From the NCBI GenBank assembly GCA_023897205.1, contig JAHWDD010000007.1:1674001-1738000 (forward strand): a stretch of 64,000 nucleotides of DNA, read 5' to 3'. This DNA comes from Exophiala sp. HKRS030 (lineage: Eukaryota; Ascomycota; Eurotiomycetes; Chaetothyriales; Herpotrichiellaceae). This document shows positions 48,740 to 58,056 of the stretch, piece after piece (position 1 is the first letter of the stretch; each line of letters begins with the position of its first letter). The translations under genes and the position numbers were made by a program. The notes under the pieces are model-generated. The model made no database searches. It saw only the letters and a program-made list of their open reading frames with translations, and was not told the DNA's origin.

Positions 48740-49267
48740 TCATAATTTGGCAGCCGTCGAGAATACAGCCTTGTCGTGGACGCAAGTCACGCAAAGTTTC
48801 CCATTGAGGTAGATCTTGCCGTGAATGTTGGCCGTGTTGCGTCCGGCCGCCTGGGTTTCGCACTCGATCCGGACGCGGCTGTCTCGGGGTACGGGACGGA
48901 GGTAGGTCATGGTGATTGTCCTCGAGACGTGCCCGCCGTCCAAGAAACCCGGTTTCGAAATCGTGATCAGAGCGGTCGACGTGAGGTTGTCGAGCAAAGT
49001 CGCGGCCGCGCCACCGTGGAGGTTCCCGGACTTGTTGCACAGGTTGCCACCGATGTCCATCTCCCACACCGTCCTGTTGGGTTCGGCCTCGAGGAGGGTG
49101 ATGTTGCTGCCCTTGAGGGCGTACGTGTCGAAACCGAAAAAGTCCGGGTCGGCGACGATCTGGGCCTGCAGGGCCATCACCCGGTCGCGGACGCTCATGC
49201 TCAGAAAAGCTTCTCGTTGCCACACCATACGAGATGGGTTCCGCGCCGTGTCCGGAGTTTTCGACAT
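48740..49267 (-). CDS. Hotdog-fold acyl-CoA thioesterase (PaaI/ACOT13-like)
   Basis: Hydrolyses acyl- or aryl-acyl-CoA thioesters. A single exon on the minus strand gives 175 residues, starting MSKTPDTARNPSRMVWQREAF. The family signature NKSGNLHGGAAATLLDNLTSTAL lies at about residues 78-100, where the Asn/His-Gly-Gly and the following Asp form the active site. The second half, GGHVSRTITMTYLRPVPRDSRVRIECETQAAGRN, is the central sheet of the hotdog, and KLCVTCVHDKAVF is the last strand. The N-terminus is not clearly a mitochondrial presequence. Strong C/G third-position bias. Identity secure; acyl preference unknown. Confidence 0.92.
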   Translation of the reverse strand: MSKTPDTARNPSRMVWQREAFLSMSVRDRVMALQAQIVADPDFFGFDTYALKGSNITLLEAEPNRTVWEMDIGGNLCNKSGNLHGGAAATLLDNLTSTALITISKPGFLDGGHVSRTITMTYLRPVPRDSRVRIECETQAAGRNTANIHGKIYLNGKLCVTCVHDKAVFSTAAKL

Positions 49268-49352
49268 TTTTTTTTGGTCTATCTTGTCTGGAAGTCGACT
49301 TCTTCAGGGTTGTTGTCTTTTGTTGTTGTGTTGCCGTGTTCGTGTAATTTCT

Positions 49353-49369
49353 AGAGAGAGAGAGAGAGA
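49353..49369. repeat. (AG)n dinucleotide run
   Basis: Seventeen bases of AG repeat about 90 bp upstream of the thioesterase start (CT on the sense strand), a common promoter or leader feature in fungi. Confidence 0.8.
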
Positions 49370-49895
49370 ACGGTCGAGGCTATTAGGGTCAGGACGGATC
49401 AATTTTATTGAATGAATGAATGATTGACACTTGTTGAGGTAAGAACAGAAACAAATATTCCAGTAAGAATAAGTAGATGTTTGATACGGTACAATGTAGT
49501 AATAGGATGACGATGAGTAAGAAAATGCCGTCAATGAGCCGAGGTTCATTTCCATTCATTTTCATTCATTTTCAGGGGGAGACGGAAAAACAGACAACAC
49601 GTGCTGATAAGAAAACACTGTCTGGACCTTATCATGCTCGTACTCGTACTCGTATGCGTTTGGAGACAAACATGAAACCAAGCGACAGGCAAAGGGATTT
49701 TGATAGGAGAATCGACCCATTGTCTGCGCCCCCCCAAAGTCAGCGACTCAGCGATTTGTCAGTAGTAACGAATGAATTTGGTTGCATGATCATCCCAGCC
49801 TTGAGTTGCATTGTTCGGTGGCTTTGCTTTTTGCATTCGTCTCGCATCGCAGGGTCATGCGTGTTTAACGCGTGTTGGGCATTTGACGGCACCGC

Positions 49896-49923
49896 ATTCC
49901 AATTCCAATTCCAATCCCAATTC
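49896..49923. repeat. CCAATT hexamer tandem repeat
   Basis: Four to five imperfect copies of AATTCC/CCAATT in succession. One CCAAT per unit; no evidence of use. Confidence 0.6.
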
Positions 49924-50287
49924 ACTGAACTGTCCGCACACACACCCGGTACAAGTACTCTGTAATGTAATGCATACTGGACGAGAACTAGGTATTCATC
50001 TCCTGCCTTTTTGCTGCTGCTACGGAGTTGCAGTACTCGGACATCTATCTACATTGAACGATCTTCTTGCTCACAACGTCGTTTTAGGGCGGTGACACAG
50101 CCACTGATCGTCCCTCCTCCCCCCGAATCCACATCGTTTCAAGACAACCCAGCACCCTCGCGATCATCCTTTTGTATCCGTGCAGTCTAGTATAGAACCT
50201 ACTACAGAGTACGTAAACTCCTGCAGCACATGTTTCCCTGAGACCTCCTCCTTACAATGATCTCGACGATACCACATCGTGGAAAAG

Positions 50288-51466
50288 ATGGAAGGGGATG
50301 AAAGCGCCGCTGCTGCAGCGCAGGTCCACCACGACAACGACAGCAACAACAAAACATCCAAGCGTGATCGATTTAAGGGAGCCTTGTCAAGGACAAAGAG
50401 TAAATTCAAAAAGAATGACAACAAGAACGAGGCGGAAAACAATGACGTGGTGAATGATTTCTTGGCCGGAGGGAGGCCGTCGACTTCGAGTTGGACTTCG
50501 GGCAAAGACATACTGCGCTTTGGGGGCAATACTACAACTTCTGCGACGCGGCAGGGTTACTCGTCGTCGTCGCCCGATCAGGCTCCTTCGCCGCGACCGT
50601 CGACATCAGACTCGGCGTCGATATCCAAACACTCCCCGAGGAGGCCCATCGCGGTGCCCAAGATCGACGTCTCCAACTCGCAACGATGGCCTGCGGCGCA
50701 GCCGATCGGTCCTCAACGGGGTGCCGCGTCGGACTTTCTCCGTCCAGAGTACCATGGTCGAAGCCAGTCTGTGTCGTCCATGACCAAGAGAAAGGGCAGG
50801 GCACGCGGGCTGAGTGTCACCTTCATCGACGATCCGCCGACCGTCATCGGCGAAGGGGGAGATGACGCACCCACGCCGCCCGTCGAGATTTCAAAGGCAA
50901 AAGCGAGAGCGAGGTCAGTCTCGCCAATGTCACCACGAGGCAGACAGAGACATGCAGACTTGTCTGCGCGCTCGACGGCCGGAGGAGGCGCTGGACCATC
51001 ATACCATCAGCAGCGACCACAACCGCCGCCTCCGCCTCCGCCAGCACCGCAACTGCCAAATCGACGTTATGAACCGCCTGATGTCCTGAGACCTAGAGGG
51101 TTACAGCGAGTGCAGACGGGTCTCTCACCATCGACGGCCGCCACTGCGTCCTCAGGCCTGGACAAGGAATTCGAGATGACTCTACAAATTGGTAACAAAT
51201 CCAATAATAATAGTCCCGCCGACAACGATCCCGCGTCCAACAACGGTCCGGAAATCATTGCTCCGGAACCGGTCCGTCCCGTCCAACCACCGCCACTAGT
51301 CATGGAGCGGCCTGATCGCAATCTCAAGGACCATTTTCGAGAGGGTGACGTTCTTCGAATACATCACGACCCCAACATTCCTAATGTCGAAGACACCACC
51401 TCAGCATCAGCTTCCAGCAAGGAGGTCAGCCCTGTCAAACAGCGACAGTACCAGAACTTTGTGTGA
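50288..51466 (+). CDS. Conserved disordered fungal protein, unknown function
   Basis: A single exon of 392 residues from the ATG at 50288; a GTG frame three codons earlier is not used. Most of it is low complexity: basic KRDRFKGALSRTKSKFKK near the N-terminus, Ser/Pro-rich stretches, QQRPQPPPPPPP around residue 245, and Asn/Pro-rich linkers. Two short blocks appear conserved in filamentous fungi: PKIDVSNSQRWPAAQ and GLSVTFIDDPPTVIGEGGD with APTPPVEIS. A FEMTL motif follows later. Such a layout suggests a scaffold or signalling adaptor with short binding motifs; I do not recognise a domain. Its stop codon is only 84 bp from the stop of the convergent PLP-enzyme gene. Confidence 0.72.
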   Translation: MEGDESAAAAAQVHHDNDSNNKTSKRDRFKGALSRTKSKFKKNDNKNEAENNDVVNDFLAGGRPSTSSWTSGKDILRFGGNTTTSATRQGYSSSSPDQAPSPRPSTSDSASISKHSPRRPIAVPKIDVSNSQRWPAAQPIGPQRGAASDFLRPEYHGRSQSVSSMTKRKGRARGLSVTFIDDPPTVIGEGGDDAPTPPVEISKAKARARSVSPMSPRGRQRHADLSARSTAGGGAGPSYHQQRPQPPPPPPPAPQLPNRRYEPPDVLRPRGLQRVQTGLSPSTAATASSGLDKEFEMTLQIGNKSNNNSPADNDPASNNGPEIIAPEPVRPVQPPPLVMERPDRNLKDHFREGDVLRIHHDPNIPNVEDTTSASASSKEVSPVKQRQYQNFV

Positions 51467-51550
51467 CTAGTTTCACACCCATGGTTCTATTCTTTTCCGA
51501 CCTCTGTATGCCTATGAATGTCCGTAACGAATTACAACGAAAGTTTCTTT

Positions 51551-52813
51551 CTAGGGCCGTTGCTCTCCTAAGGCCTTGAACCCTTGAATCAAATCATCCA
51601 GCAGATCTCTATCGTCCTCGATACCCACACTAACCCGCAACAAGTCCTGTTCGACCGTCGAGTCAGTCATAGTTCGCCATTCGATCAAGCTCTCCACGCC
51701 ACCAAGACTGGTCGCATGCTGGAAAAGATGTAATTTGCTGGGCAAGGCTCGAGCCATTTCCGGGGTCTTCATGACGATGGAAAATACCGGACCATACCCA
51801 TTCGGCATCTGCTTCCTCAACCAAGTCTTGTAGTCTTCGGTCTGAAGGCTTGCATGGTGAACCTTCTTGAGCACAGACTTGATGATCTCGACATCGGACT
51901 GAGACAATCCAGTGCCTACGGTCGCCCCGGTCAATGCACCATCAAGTGCATCAACCAGCCTCTGCGCACTTTGACTCTGTCTCGTTACACGCAACTCGAG
52001 CGTTCTCAGACTCCTCACACCGAGCCATCCCTCGAGTCCCCCCATCACCGAGCCTAGAACCAAGCGATCCTCTAATAATTGTGGAATGCAATCCTTGTTC
52101 TTGACCGCCAAAACACCACAGAGCATATCTGAATGACCACCGAAATATTTCGTTCCCGAGTGCATCACAAAGTCTGCCCCATGTCTGAACGGATCTTGCA
52201 AGGGTGGTGGTGCGAACGTCGCATCAACACTGAGATAAGCACCTCTTGAATGTGCAATGTCTGCATAGTGCTGGATGTTGAACGCCAAGCCAGTTGGGTT
52301 GACCGGCGTTTCCAGGTGTAGCAAGTCACCCTTTTCCAGCTCTTCGGGCTTGCAGTCTAGCGAAAGTATCTTACACCCAGATAGTCTTTGGTGGAGCTTC
52401 AATACACCGTGACAGCCGTGGTATCCAGCACCGATTGCGACTCTTTTCGGGTTGACGAACGTTACGAGGGCGTTGAAGGCAGAAAGGCCAGAGGAGTATG
52501 TCAGGCAAGGGTTGTGGAGGAGGACGCTCAGGATGGCTTCCAGTCGCGAGGTGCTGTGCGTGGTGTGCCGTGAGTAACAGTGTTCACCCTGGTCGTAGAC
52601 AGGCGCTGGACGTTGGTGAAAGGGACGCAACTTCTCTGGGTCTTTTTCGTAGCGGAAGGTTGTGCTGACGTGGATCGGTGGTGCTACATCGTCAACGAGA
52701 TTCAGAGGGTCGTCGGCGTGGATTGCTTGCGTGGCGGGTGAGAGGGAGGATATGTGTAGAGAATTGAATTCAACGTCTTCGACTTGGTCCATCGACACTC
52801 CGTTGGTAGCCAT
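51551..52813 (-). CDS. Cys/Met-metabolism PLP enzyme (cystathionine gamma-synthase/beta-lyase-like)
   Basis: Pyridoxal-phosphate enzyme of trans-sulfuration or methionine biosynthesis. A single exon on the minus strand gives 420 residues, close to the family norm of about 400. The PLP-binding Lys is K222 in MHSGTKYFGGHSDM, with the pyridine-binding Asp in SVDATFAPPPLQDP at 197. Other family marks are HVSTTFRYE near residue 50, YSRHTTHSTSRLEAIL, YSSGLSAFNALVTF, GAGYHGCHGVL, LLHLETPVNPTG, and the C-terminal ATSLGGVESLIEWR followed by LLRVSVGIED. Fungal relatives split between gamma-synthase and beta-lyase and the sequence alone does not decide. Divergent from the amidase across 579 bp, with a TACGGAGTAC element about 155 bp upstream. 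Confidence 0.93.
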   Translation of the reverse strand: MATNGVSMDQVEDVEFNSLHISSLSPATQAIHADDPLNLVDDVAPPIHVSTTFRYEKDPEKLRPFHQRPAPVYDQGEHCYSRHTTHSTSRLEAILSVLLHNPCLTYSSGLSAFNALVTFVNPKRVAIGAGYHGCHGVLKLHQRLSGCKILSLDCKPEELEKGDLLHLETPVNPTGLAFNIQHYADIAHSRGAYLSVDATFAPPPLQDPFRHGADFVMHSGTKYFGGHSDMLCGVLAVKNKDCIPQLLEDRLVLGSVMGGLEGWLGVRSLRTLELRVTRQSQSAQRLVDALDGALTGATVGTGLSQSDVEIIKSVLKKVHHASLQTEDYKTWLRKQMPNGYGPVFSIVMKTPEMARALPSKLHLFQHATSLGGVESLIEWRTMTDSTVEQDLLRVSVGIEDDRDLLDDLIQGFKALGEQRP

Positions 52814-52967
52814 CTTGCAAGCAATAAGAGACTGGGTTAGACTAGAGATTTAATGCCAACAGAGTTTCACGATTGAAAGGAACAAATACGTCGGCAACGT
52901 GGTAGTAGTTTGGGTGCGAATCATAAAAGATGGAGCGATCCGAAACAAATTTCCAAAATATTGTAGA

Positions 52968-52977
52968 TACGGAGTAC
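52968..52977. promoter_or_regulatory. TACGGAGTAC element
   Basis: Full copy about 155 bp upstream of the PLP-enzyme start. Confidence 0.4.
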
Positions 52978-53366
52978 AAGCACGCCCTACATACACCTAC
53001 GACGAGTACGAGTACGAGATGCCGTAATCGGCGGGGAACTGCGGCTCGGCAAACTTGCCGTGCAGACGCCGTCTCATCGACAAGGCTGAACTCTCAAGGC
53101 TGAACTCTTATAGACGGTTTACTTAGTCATACTCCGTCCCAAGTACTGTATGCCGAGGTTCAAAGTCGAACAATCCGGCGACTCTCCAGCTTTCAAATTG
53201 CGGAGATGTGCTTGATGTACGAGGGACACCGTACAGAACGTATATTAATCTTTAGGAGTGTATCTCTAGATTTGTTTTCTCATCTGTGAGATCGAAAGTT
53301 GTCCCAACCCTGTGTACTCTCGATACTCTCGCTCTCCAACGCCCCAAAGTACATAACAGTTACCAG

Positions 53367-53376
53367 TACTCCGTAC
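53367..53376. promoter_or_regulatory. TACTCCGTAC element
   Basis: Full copy (reverse orientation) only about 17 bp before the amidase start codon, so probably within its transcript leader or at the transcription start. Confidence 0.4.
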
Positions 53377-53392
53377 ATAGGTACTGATCACA

Positions 53393-55144
53393 ATGTCCAC
53401 CGAAGCAGCATGGGAACCAATCGCACGTCGCAAACAAGCCGAAAGAGCATCTAGGATTCCTTCACAATGGAAGGTACCCTCTCACCTCCTCCCTTCTGAC
53501 CCTCCATTGCCTTCCCAAGGAGCTCAAAATGTCATGCACATCCCTGCCAAAATCCTTTCGCCGTCAGAAGTCGACATCACCGAATCGTACAGCGTCGCCT
53601 CGTTGTTGGACGCCATCTCGTCGTCCAGACTCAGCAGCGAGGAGGTGACGAGGGCATTCTCCCACCGGGCCGCCATCGCCCAACAGCTGACCAACTGCTT
53701 GACGGAACCACTGTTCGACACCGCCCTTTCTCGTGCTAAGTACCTCGACACATACCTTCGCAAGCACAAACGCGCCTTTGGGCCCTTGCACGGCCTACCG
53801 GTCTCGGTCAAGGACACGTTCAACGTCATCGGGGTCGACACGTCGATTGGCCTCGCGTCGCTGTGTCACCAACCGGCGAAGCAAAACTCTCCCTTCATCG
53901 ACCTTTTGCTGTCGCTGGGTTGCGTGATCATCGCCAAAACCAACATTCCCCAAACCCTAGCTTCCCTGGACTCGGTCAACAATGTGTTCGGCCGGACCAT
54001 GAACCCTATCAACCGTCTCTGCACAGCGGGGGGCTCTTCCGGTGGCGAGGGTGTGCTAGTCGCCATGAAGGGTAGCATGGTCGGCATTGGCACCGACATT
54101 GGCGGTAGCATCCGTGTCCCCGCAATGTGCAACGGAGTGTACGGCTTCAAACCTTCCAACGGCCGCCTCCCCTACGGCGGACAGGCTCTCACGGGCGTCG
54201 AGGGTATGAGCAGGACGAGCGTCCAGGCCGTGGCGGGTCCCATAGCCAGGAGCGTCGAGGACATTGACGTCTTTTTGCGAGAGGTCGGCCCTCGTGCCCA
54301 CTTATTTGGCGAGGATTGCATGCCGTGGACATTGACGCCCAGCAGCAGAGACGCTAAGCAGCAACGACGACCGACGCCGCCACACGGGAGCGGCAAAAAC
54401 GGCGAGTTCGTCGTGGGAGTGCTCCGGAGCGACGGCAACTGCGCCCTCTTGCCGCCCATCGACAACGTCCTCACCGACGTGGTGGGCCGGCTGGCGGGCA
54501 CTCCCAACGTCAAGGTCGTCGAGGTCCCCTGCCCGAAAGCCTGGACCAAGTCCCAATCGGTCATGAGCAAGTTGATGGGGGTCGACGGCGGCGTCACCAT
54601 GGCCGACATGATCGACAAGACGGGTGAACCTCTGGTGCCGTGGATGAAGACCCGGTTCCGCAAAGGCAAGCCTCAACCCTTGACTCGCGTGGCCGAGTTG
54701 CAGGCCCTCCGAGCCGAGTTGGAACGCGAAATGCTTAGGGTCTGGATCGAGGACGACGGCGAGGGTCGACGGCGCCAAAAGATCGACGCCCTCGTCTGTC
54801 CCGTCGCCCCTCACCCGGTGCCTCCCATCGAGGGTTACAACGCGGTCGGCATGACGAGCAGTTGGGTCCTGTTCGATTACCCGGCGGGAACGGTTCCCGT
54901 CAGAAATTGTACGGAGGAGGATCTCCAGTTGGGCACCCCCCAACCCGGTAAGCCCCTGAGCAGTTGGGACGAAAAGACTCGCGAGCTGTGGGACGAGAAC
55001 AAGCTCAATCGACGAATCTACCTGGACACGCCATTGAGCGTTCAGGTCGTGGTGCCTAGGTTGCAGGATGAGAAGCTCGTAGAGGTCATGGGCTGGGTCG
55101 ATCGAGCTTGTAAAGGCCAAGCGGATGTCAAGTCAAAACTATGA
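53393..55144 (+). CDS. Amidase-signature hydrolase (FAAH/acetamidase-like)
   Basis: Ser-cisSer-Lys amide hydrolase releasing ammonia or an amine from amides. A single exon gives 583 residues. The opening WEPIARRKQAERASRIPSQW is typical of fungal acetamidase/FAAH-like enzymes. The triad is K140 in LPVSVKDTF, S215 in CTAGGSSGGEG and S239 in GTDIGGSIRVP. The spacing 75 and 99 residues from the Lys equals that of mammalian FAAH (K142, S217, S241). After the core come VYGFKPSNGRLPYGG and AVAGPIARSVEDIDVFL. A later GVDGGVTMADMIDKTGEPLV and CPVAPHPVPPIEGYN finish the fold. No signal peptide. Rich in G/C-ending codons, with a 272-codon antisense open frame that is only a by-product. Nearby M6 protease and CGS-like genes suggest nitrogen/sulfur use, an inference. 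Confidence 0.94.
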   Translation: MSTEAAWEPIARRKQAERASRIPSQWKVPSHLLPSDPPLPSQGAQNVMHIPAKILSPSEVDITESYSVASLLDAISSSRLSSEEVTRAFSHRAAIAQQLTNCLTEPLFDTALSRAKYLDTYLRKHKRAFGPLHGLPVSVKDTFNVIGVDTSIGLASLCHQPAKQNSPFIDLLLSLGCVIIAKTNIPQTLASLDSVNNVFGRTMNPINRLCTAGGSSGGEGVLVAMKGSMVGIGTDIGGSIRVPAMCNGVYGFKPSNGRLPYGGQALTGVEGMSRTSVQAVAGPIARSVEDIDVFLREVGPRAHLFGEDCMPWTLTPSSRDAKQQRRPTPPHGSGKNGEFVVGVLRSDGNCALLPPIDNVLTDVVGRLAGTPNVKVVEVPCPKAWTKSQSVMSKLMGVDGGVTMADMIDKTGEPLVPWMKTRFRKGKPQPLTRVAELQALRAELEREMLRVWIEDDGEGRRRQKIDALVCPVAPHPVPPIEGYNAVGMTSSWVLFDYPAGTVPVRNCTEEDLQLGTPQPGKPLSSWDEKTRELWDENKLNRRIYLDTPLSVQVVVPRLQDEKLVEVMGWVDRACKGQADVKSKL

Positions 55145-55382
55145 GAGTGGTCGTGGAGAGTAACATTCCATCAGAAAACCCATTTGGATGGCCATCACAG
55201 CCAGTTGTCTGATCTTGGTACAACATCACAAATTTGAAAAATAAGATACAGTAGCATATTGAAAATCAATCAATTTTTGACCGCGAGAAACTACCTAGAT
55301 AATACCTGAAAGCACTCGTTTTCGACTCACTAATTCACTCATTACAGTGCACCTGCTGAATTGATATCAAGCCTACCAAGCC

Positions 55383-57039
55383 TCACAGCTTTGATGCCAC
55401 GGCCACAGGACGACCGGATCGAATTGTAACGTCCATGGTCATGGTCTGTGACGGGGCCGAAATGTTCCTGATCGACACCCTACTGTCACGACCAGCGTAC
55501 GTGCGACTGTTGGGGCTTGTGAAGGCCCCGAAGGAGGTATTGTGCGCGGAGCCGGGGTAAGGATCACCGGCGTCGCCTCGATTGCCCACGGGTCCATCCT
55601 CTGCCGCCTCGAGTTGTCGACGGTTGTCACTCTGGACCAGACCGACCTTGTAGTGATTCTCGTCTCGATTATTTTCCTTCCTGTCGTCGACGTGCCAGAC
55701 TAACATTTCTGATCAGTACCATGGAAACTCTCACGGTCGACCCGACATACACAGGCCGCGAAAAAAAAGGACAGCACTCTGCGGGGGGTTTCAGTGGACG
55801 AGCGACTTACTCAATAACCCTTGACCTGGGAGAGATCGATCGAAGCCGTCTTGCTGTCGATTCTCGATCAAAAAGTACTCCTGGCTGACGGTGTCGCCGT
55901 TCGTCCAGAGCCGGTGGACCTCGCGGGGTTCCCTCTTGACGTCCTTGAGCGAGAGGGCGCGGTTCTGCTGGTCAGGCACGACACCGATCCAGCCTTGGTT
56001 CGCCTTGCACCAGGCGCTCGGGTGGCACGGGGTGGTTCCCGGTTCGTTGCCCGGGAGGTGACCCCAAGACCCGCTGCCCATGAGACACCAGTCGCCGACG
56101 CCCGCAGACTGGACACCAATGTCCTGCGGGTCGCCATCGCCGTCGATGTCGTAGAGGTCGGGCCAGCCAAACAACAAATGGCCGAGCTCGTGGGCGCAGA
56201 CGCCGATCTGGGCGAACTCTGGTACGGTGAGAAACCCATACACGCGGGTGGAATCAGCCCGAGTTTCATTCCTCAAAACCCATTTGGCCGACCAGATGTT
56301 GCCGTTGCGATCGGGCCCAGGCGGGAATTCCTCTGCTCCTCTGCCGGCATGGACCACGATGAAGGCGTCGACCTGGCCATTGTGGTCGTTGTCGTAAGGT
56401 GTGAGGTCCAGGCTTCCGTCGACGGCCGCGAGAGCGTGAGCTGCGAGATCCTGCGTGTTGGGGGCTTGGTCGACTATGCCTGACGCGTTGTGTGCGTATT
56501 GGGCCAAGGTGAGAGGCATCCTGAAAGGGCCGGTGGCCTCTCCAATCAACGAGACCTTACCACCGCTGACGTCCTCGTAGTACTCGGTGACGCTGCCTGT
56601 GGCAATCTTTCCCTTTGAGAAGAAGAGATCCTCAAAGTGTTGCCTCGACATCGTCATTGGCTTGTCGGAGAAATCGACAAGAACGATGGCAACGCTACAT
56701 CACACGGCACGGAACGGCGTTAGCGTTCACCCAAGACAACTTGCTTGAGACTCGGTTTCGCGGAACATACCGAATTGCTCCTCTCAATGGAGTCCTCTCC
56801 AGAGCCGCCCTGCCCATTCGGGCCAACGATGGAACAGGTACCTGTCGGTAGTGTGATTCGGGGAAGATGGTGCCATCGTTCAAACCATGAAGTGTCCCTG
56901 TGGGACCACCCGGTGGCAGTCGTCCTGGGATCTGCTCTCGTAACGCATCTCGCCCACTCGTAGTGCTACCGACCAGGACACTTGGATGGGGTGATACGAG
57001 GCACGGCCCATGAGAGTGAGACCTCGAGCCAAAGCACAT
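55383..57039 (-). CDS. M6-type (immune inhibitor A-like) metalloprotease domain protein
   Basis: Zinc metallopeptidase of the M6 type, a family described mainly from bacteria. Three exons on the minus strand (57039-56771, 56694-55811, 55708-55383) give 492 residues. The zinc motif CAHELGHLLFGWPDLYD lies at about residue 257, preceded by VAIVLVDFSDKPMTMSRQHFEDLFF and the M6 block DAFIVVHAGRGAEEF. Downstream are MGSGSW, FLIENRQQDGFDRSLPGQGLL and WHVDD, as in bacterial M6 proteins. A Gly/Asn-rich stretch and a beta-sandwich-like C-terminus (SVSIRNISAPSQTMTMDVTI) end the protein. No convincing signal peptide follows the ATG at 57039 (MCFGSRSHSHGPCLVSPH), unusual for a secreted protease; a missed first exon or cytosolic role is possible. 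G/C-rich like the adjacent amidase. Confidence 0.87.
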
Positions 57040-58056
57040 GTTTGCTAGGTTGAAAATAGATTTGCAATGAGATCAAGGTTTTTCAAACGGAAGATCAGAG
57101 GTGCAGATGACAGTGGTTGGGAGAGGAAAAGGAGGAGAAGATCATTCGATCCTTCGGCGTTTTCTTATACCTTTCCACCTATTCATTCCACTCCTCCCAG
57201 TGTCATCAATGCAGACAAGGGGGGTGGAGGGAGCCTCCTGTGACAACTCAGCCTTTCGATGTTCGTGTTTCTCCTGGATCTCGCGTGAAAAGTCTTGGGT
57301 GTCGCAAGCCATGAGCACGCTCCTGTATAAACACGAGAAGAAGCTGAGACCAAGACTGATGCGGCGGTCGACGTCAGGCGTTGTCCAAGGTGAGCTTTTG
57401 TGCCACCGTTTGCATCTCGACTGCTCTACGGCGGACTTGGCAGTCTCGCCAGCGCCACCAGCATCTTTGGAACTTTTGCATGGGAGCACCAAGAGGAGGA
57501 AAATCCTACAGCCTCATGACAGTGTTGCAGACCACAGCAAGGTGTGTCCAATCATGTTGAGCCATGACCACATGAGAGGAGGCGCCAAAGGAGGACACGA
57601 AGTGTGGGACAAGAGCTGAAAAGACATATCCGGTGTGGCAGGTCTTGGCCTCGCTTTCACAACCCCTTCCAAGCAACACCTGAGACATGGTCCCATACTT
57701 TGATTTTGGAAGATACGAGGATACCATTGCGTCTTGTGGCAATAGTCCAACGACCCCGCCTAGCGAAGCCATGACGCTGTATCGCGGCATTGGGCGCATC
57801 TGCGTACTGACGCATTGTCCTAGTGAGAGGCAGGTTTGGAGAAATGCTCGGTGGTGTCGACGCCGTTGTTGTTGGATGGGTTGAATGAAGGCGACTAAAC
57901 AAGTCTGTAAAGAGGATGAAGGTCTCCTTGCTCATTCTTCCCTCACTCATCGTAGGGGCGATATCAGGTCTATGGAATATAAGGCTTTCACAGTACGACA
58001 CTAGAGGACAGGGTACCGGGTAGACATTAGTCGCATTCCTCAAAATTTGTCGACTA
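57040..58056. other. Intergenic region
   Basis: About 1 kb between the M6 gene start and the 3' end of the next regulator. The frames at 57101-57619 and 57657-58175 have no family motifs. No gene supported. Confidence 0.5.

Larger units (their letters stand above)
49268..50287. other. Divergent intergenic region with short repeats
   Basis: A 1.0-kb upstream region of the thioesterase and the disordered-protein genes. It has an (AG)n run at 49353-49369, a CATTCATTTT pair at about 49553-49575, and a hexamer tandem (CCAATT-like, 49896-49923). A TACGGAGTT near-match lies at 50021. No gene supported. Confidence 0.55.
52814..53392. other. Head-to-head promoter region of PLP enzyme and amidase
   Basis: Contains two copies of the recurrent element (52968-52977 and 53367-53376) and a tandem CGAGTACGAGTACGAG run at about 53002-53017. 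No coding potential. Confidence 0.6.

Noticed and set aside
49896..49923. CCAATT tandem repeat as a CRISPR-like or HAP-site array
   Set aside because: Units are six bases with no spacers and are imperfect; a simple microsatellite explains it.
54302..55120. 272-codon open frame antisense to the amidase
   Set aside because: Mirror of a GC-biased coding exon; no start context or homology signal.
55821..56483. 220-codon open frame antisense to the M6 protease
   Set aside because: Same reason: shadow of a GC-rich exon.
57101..57619. 172-codon plus-strand open frame between protease and regulator
   Set aside because: No recognisable motif; overlaps an equally long antisense frame.
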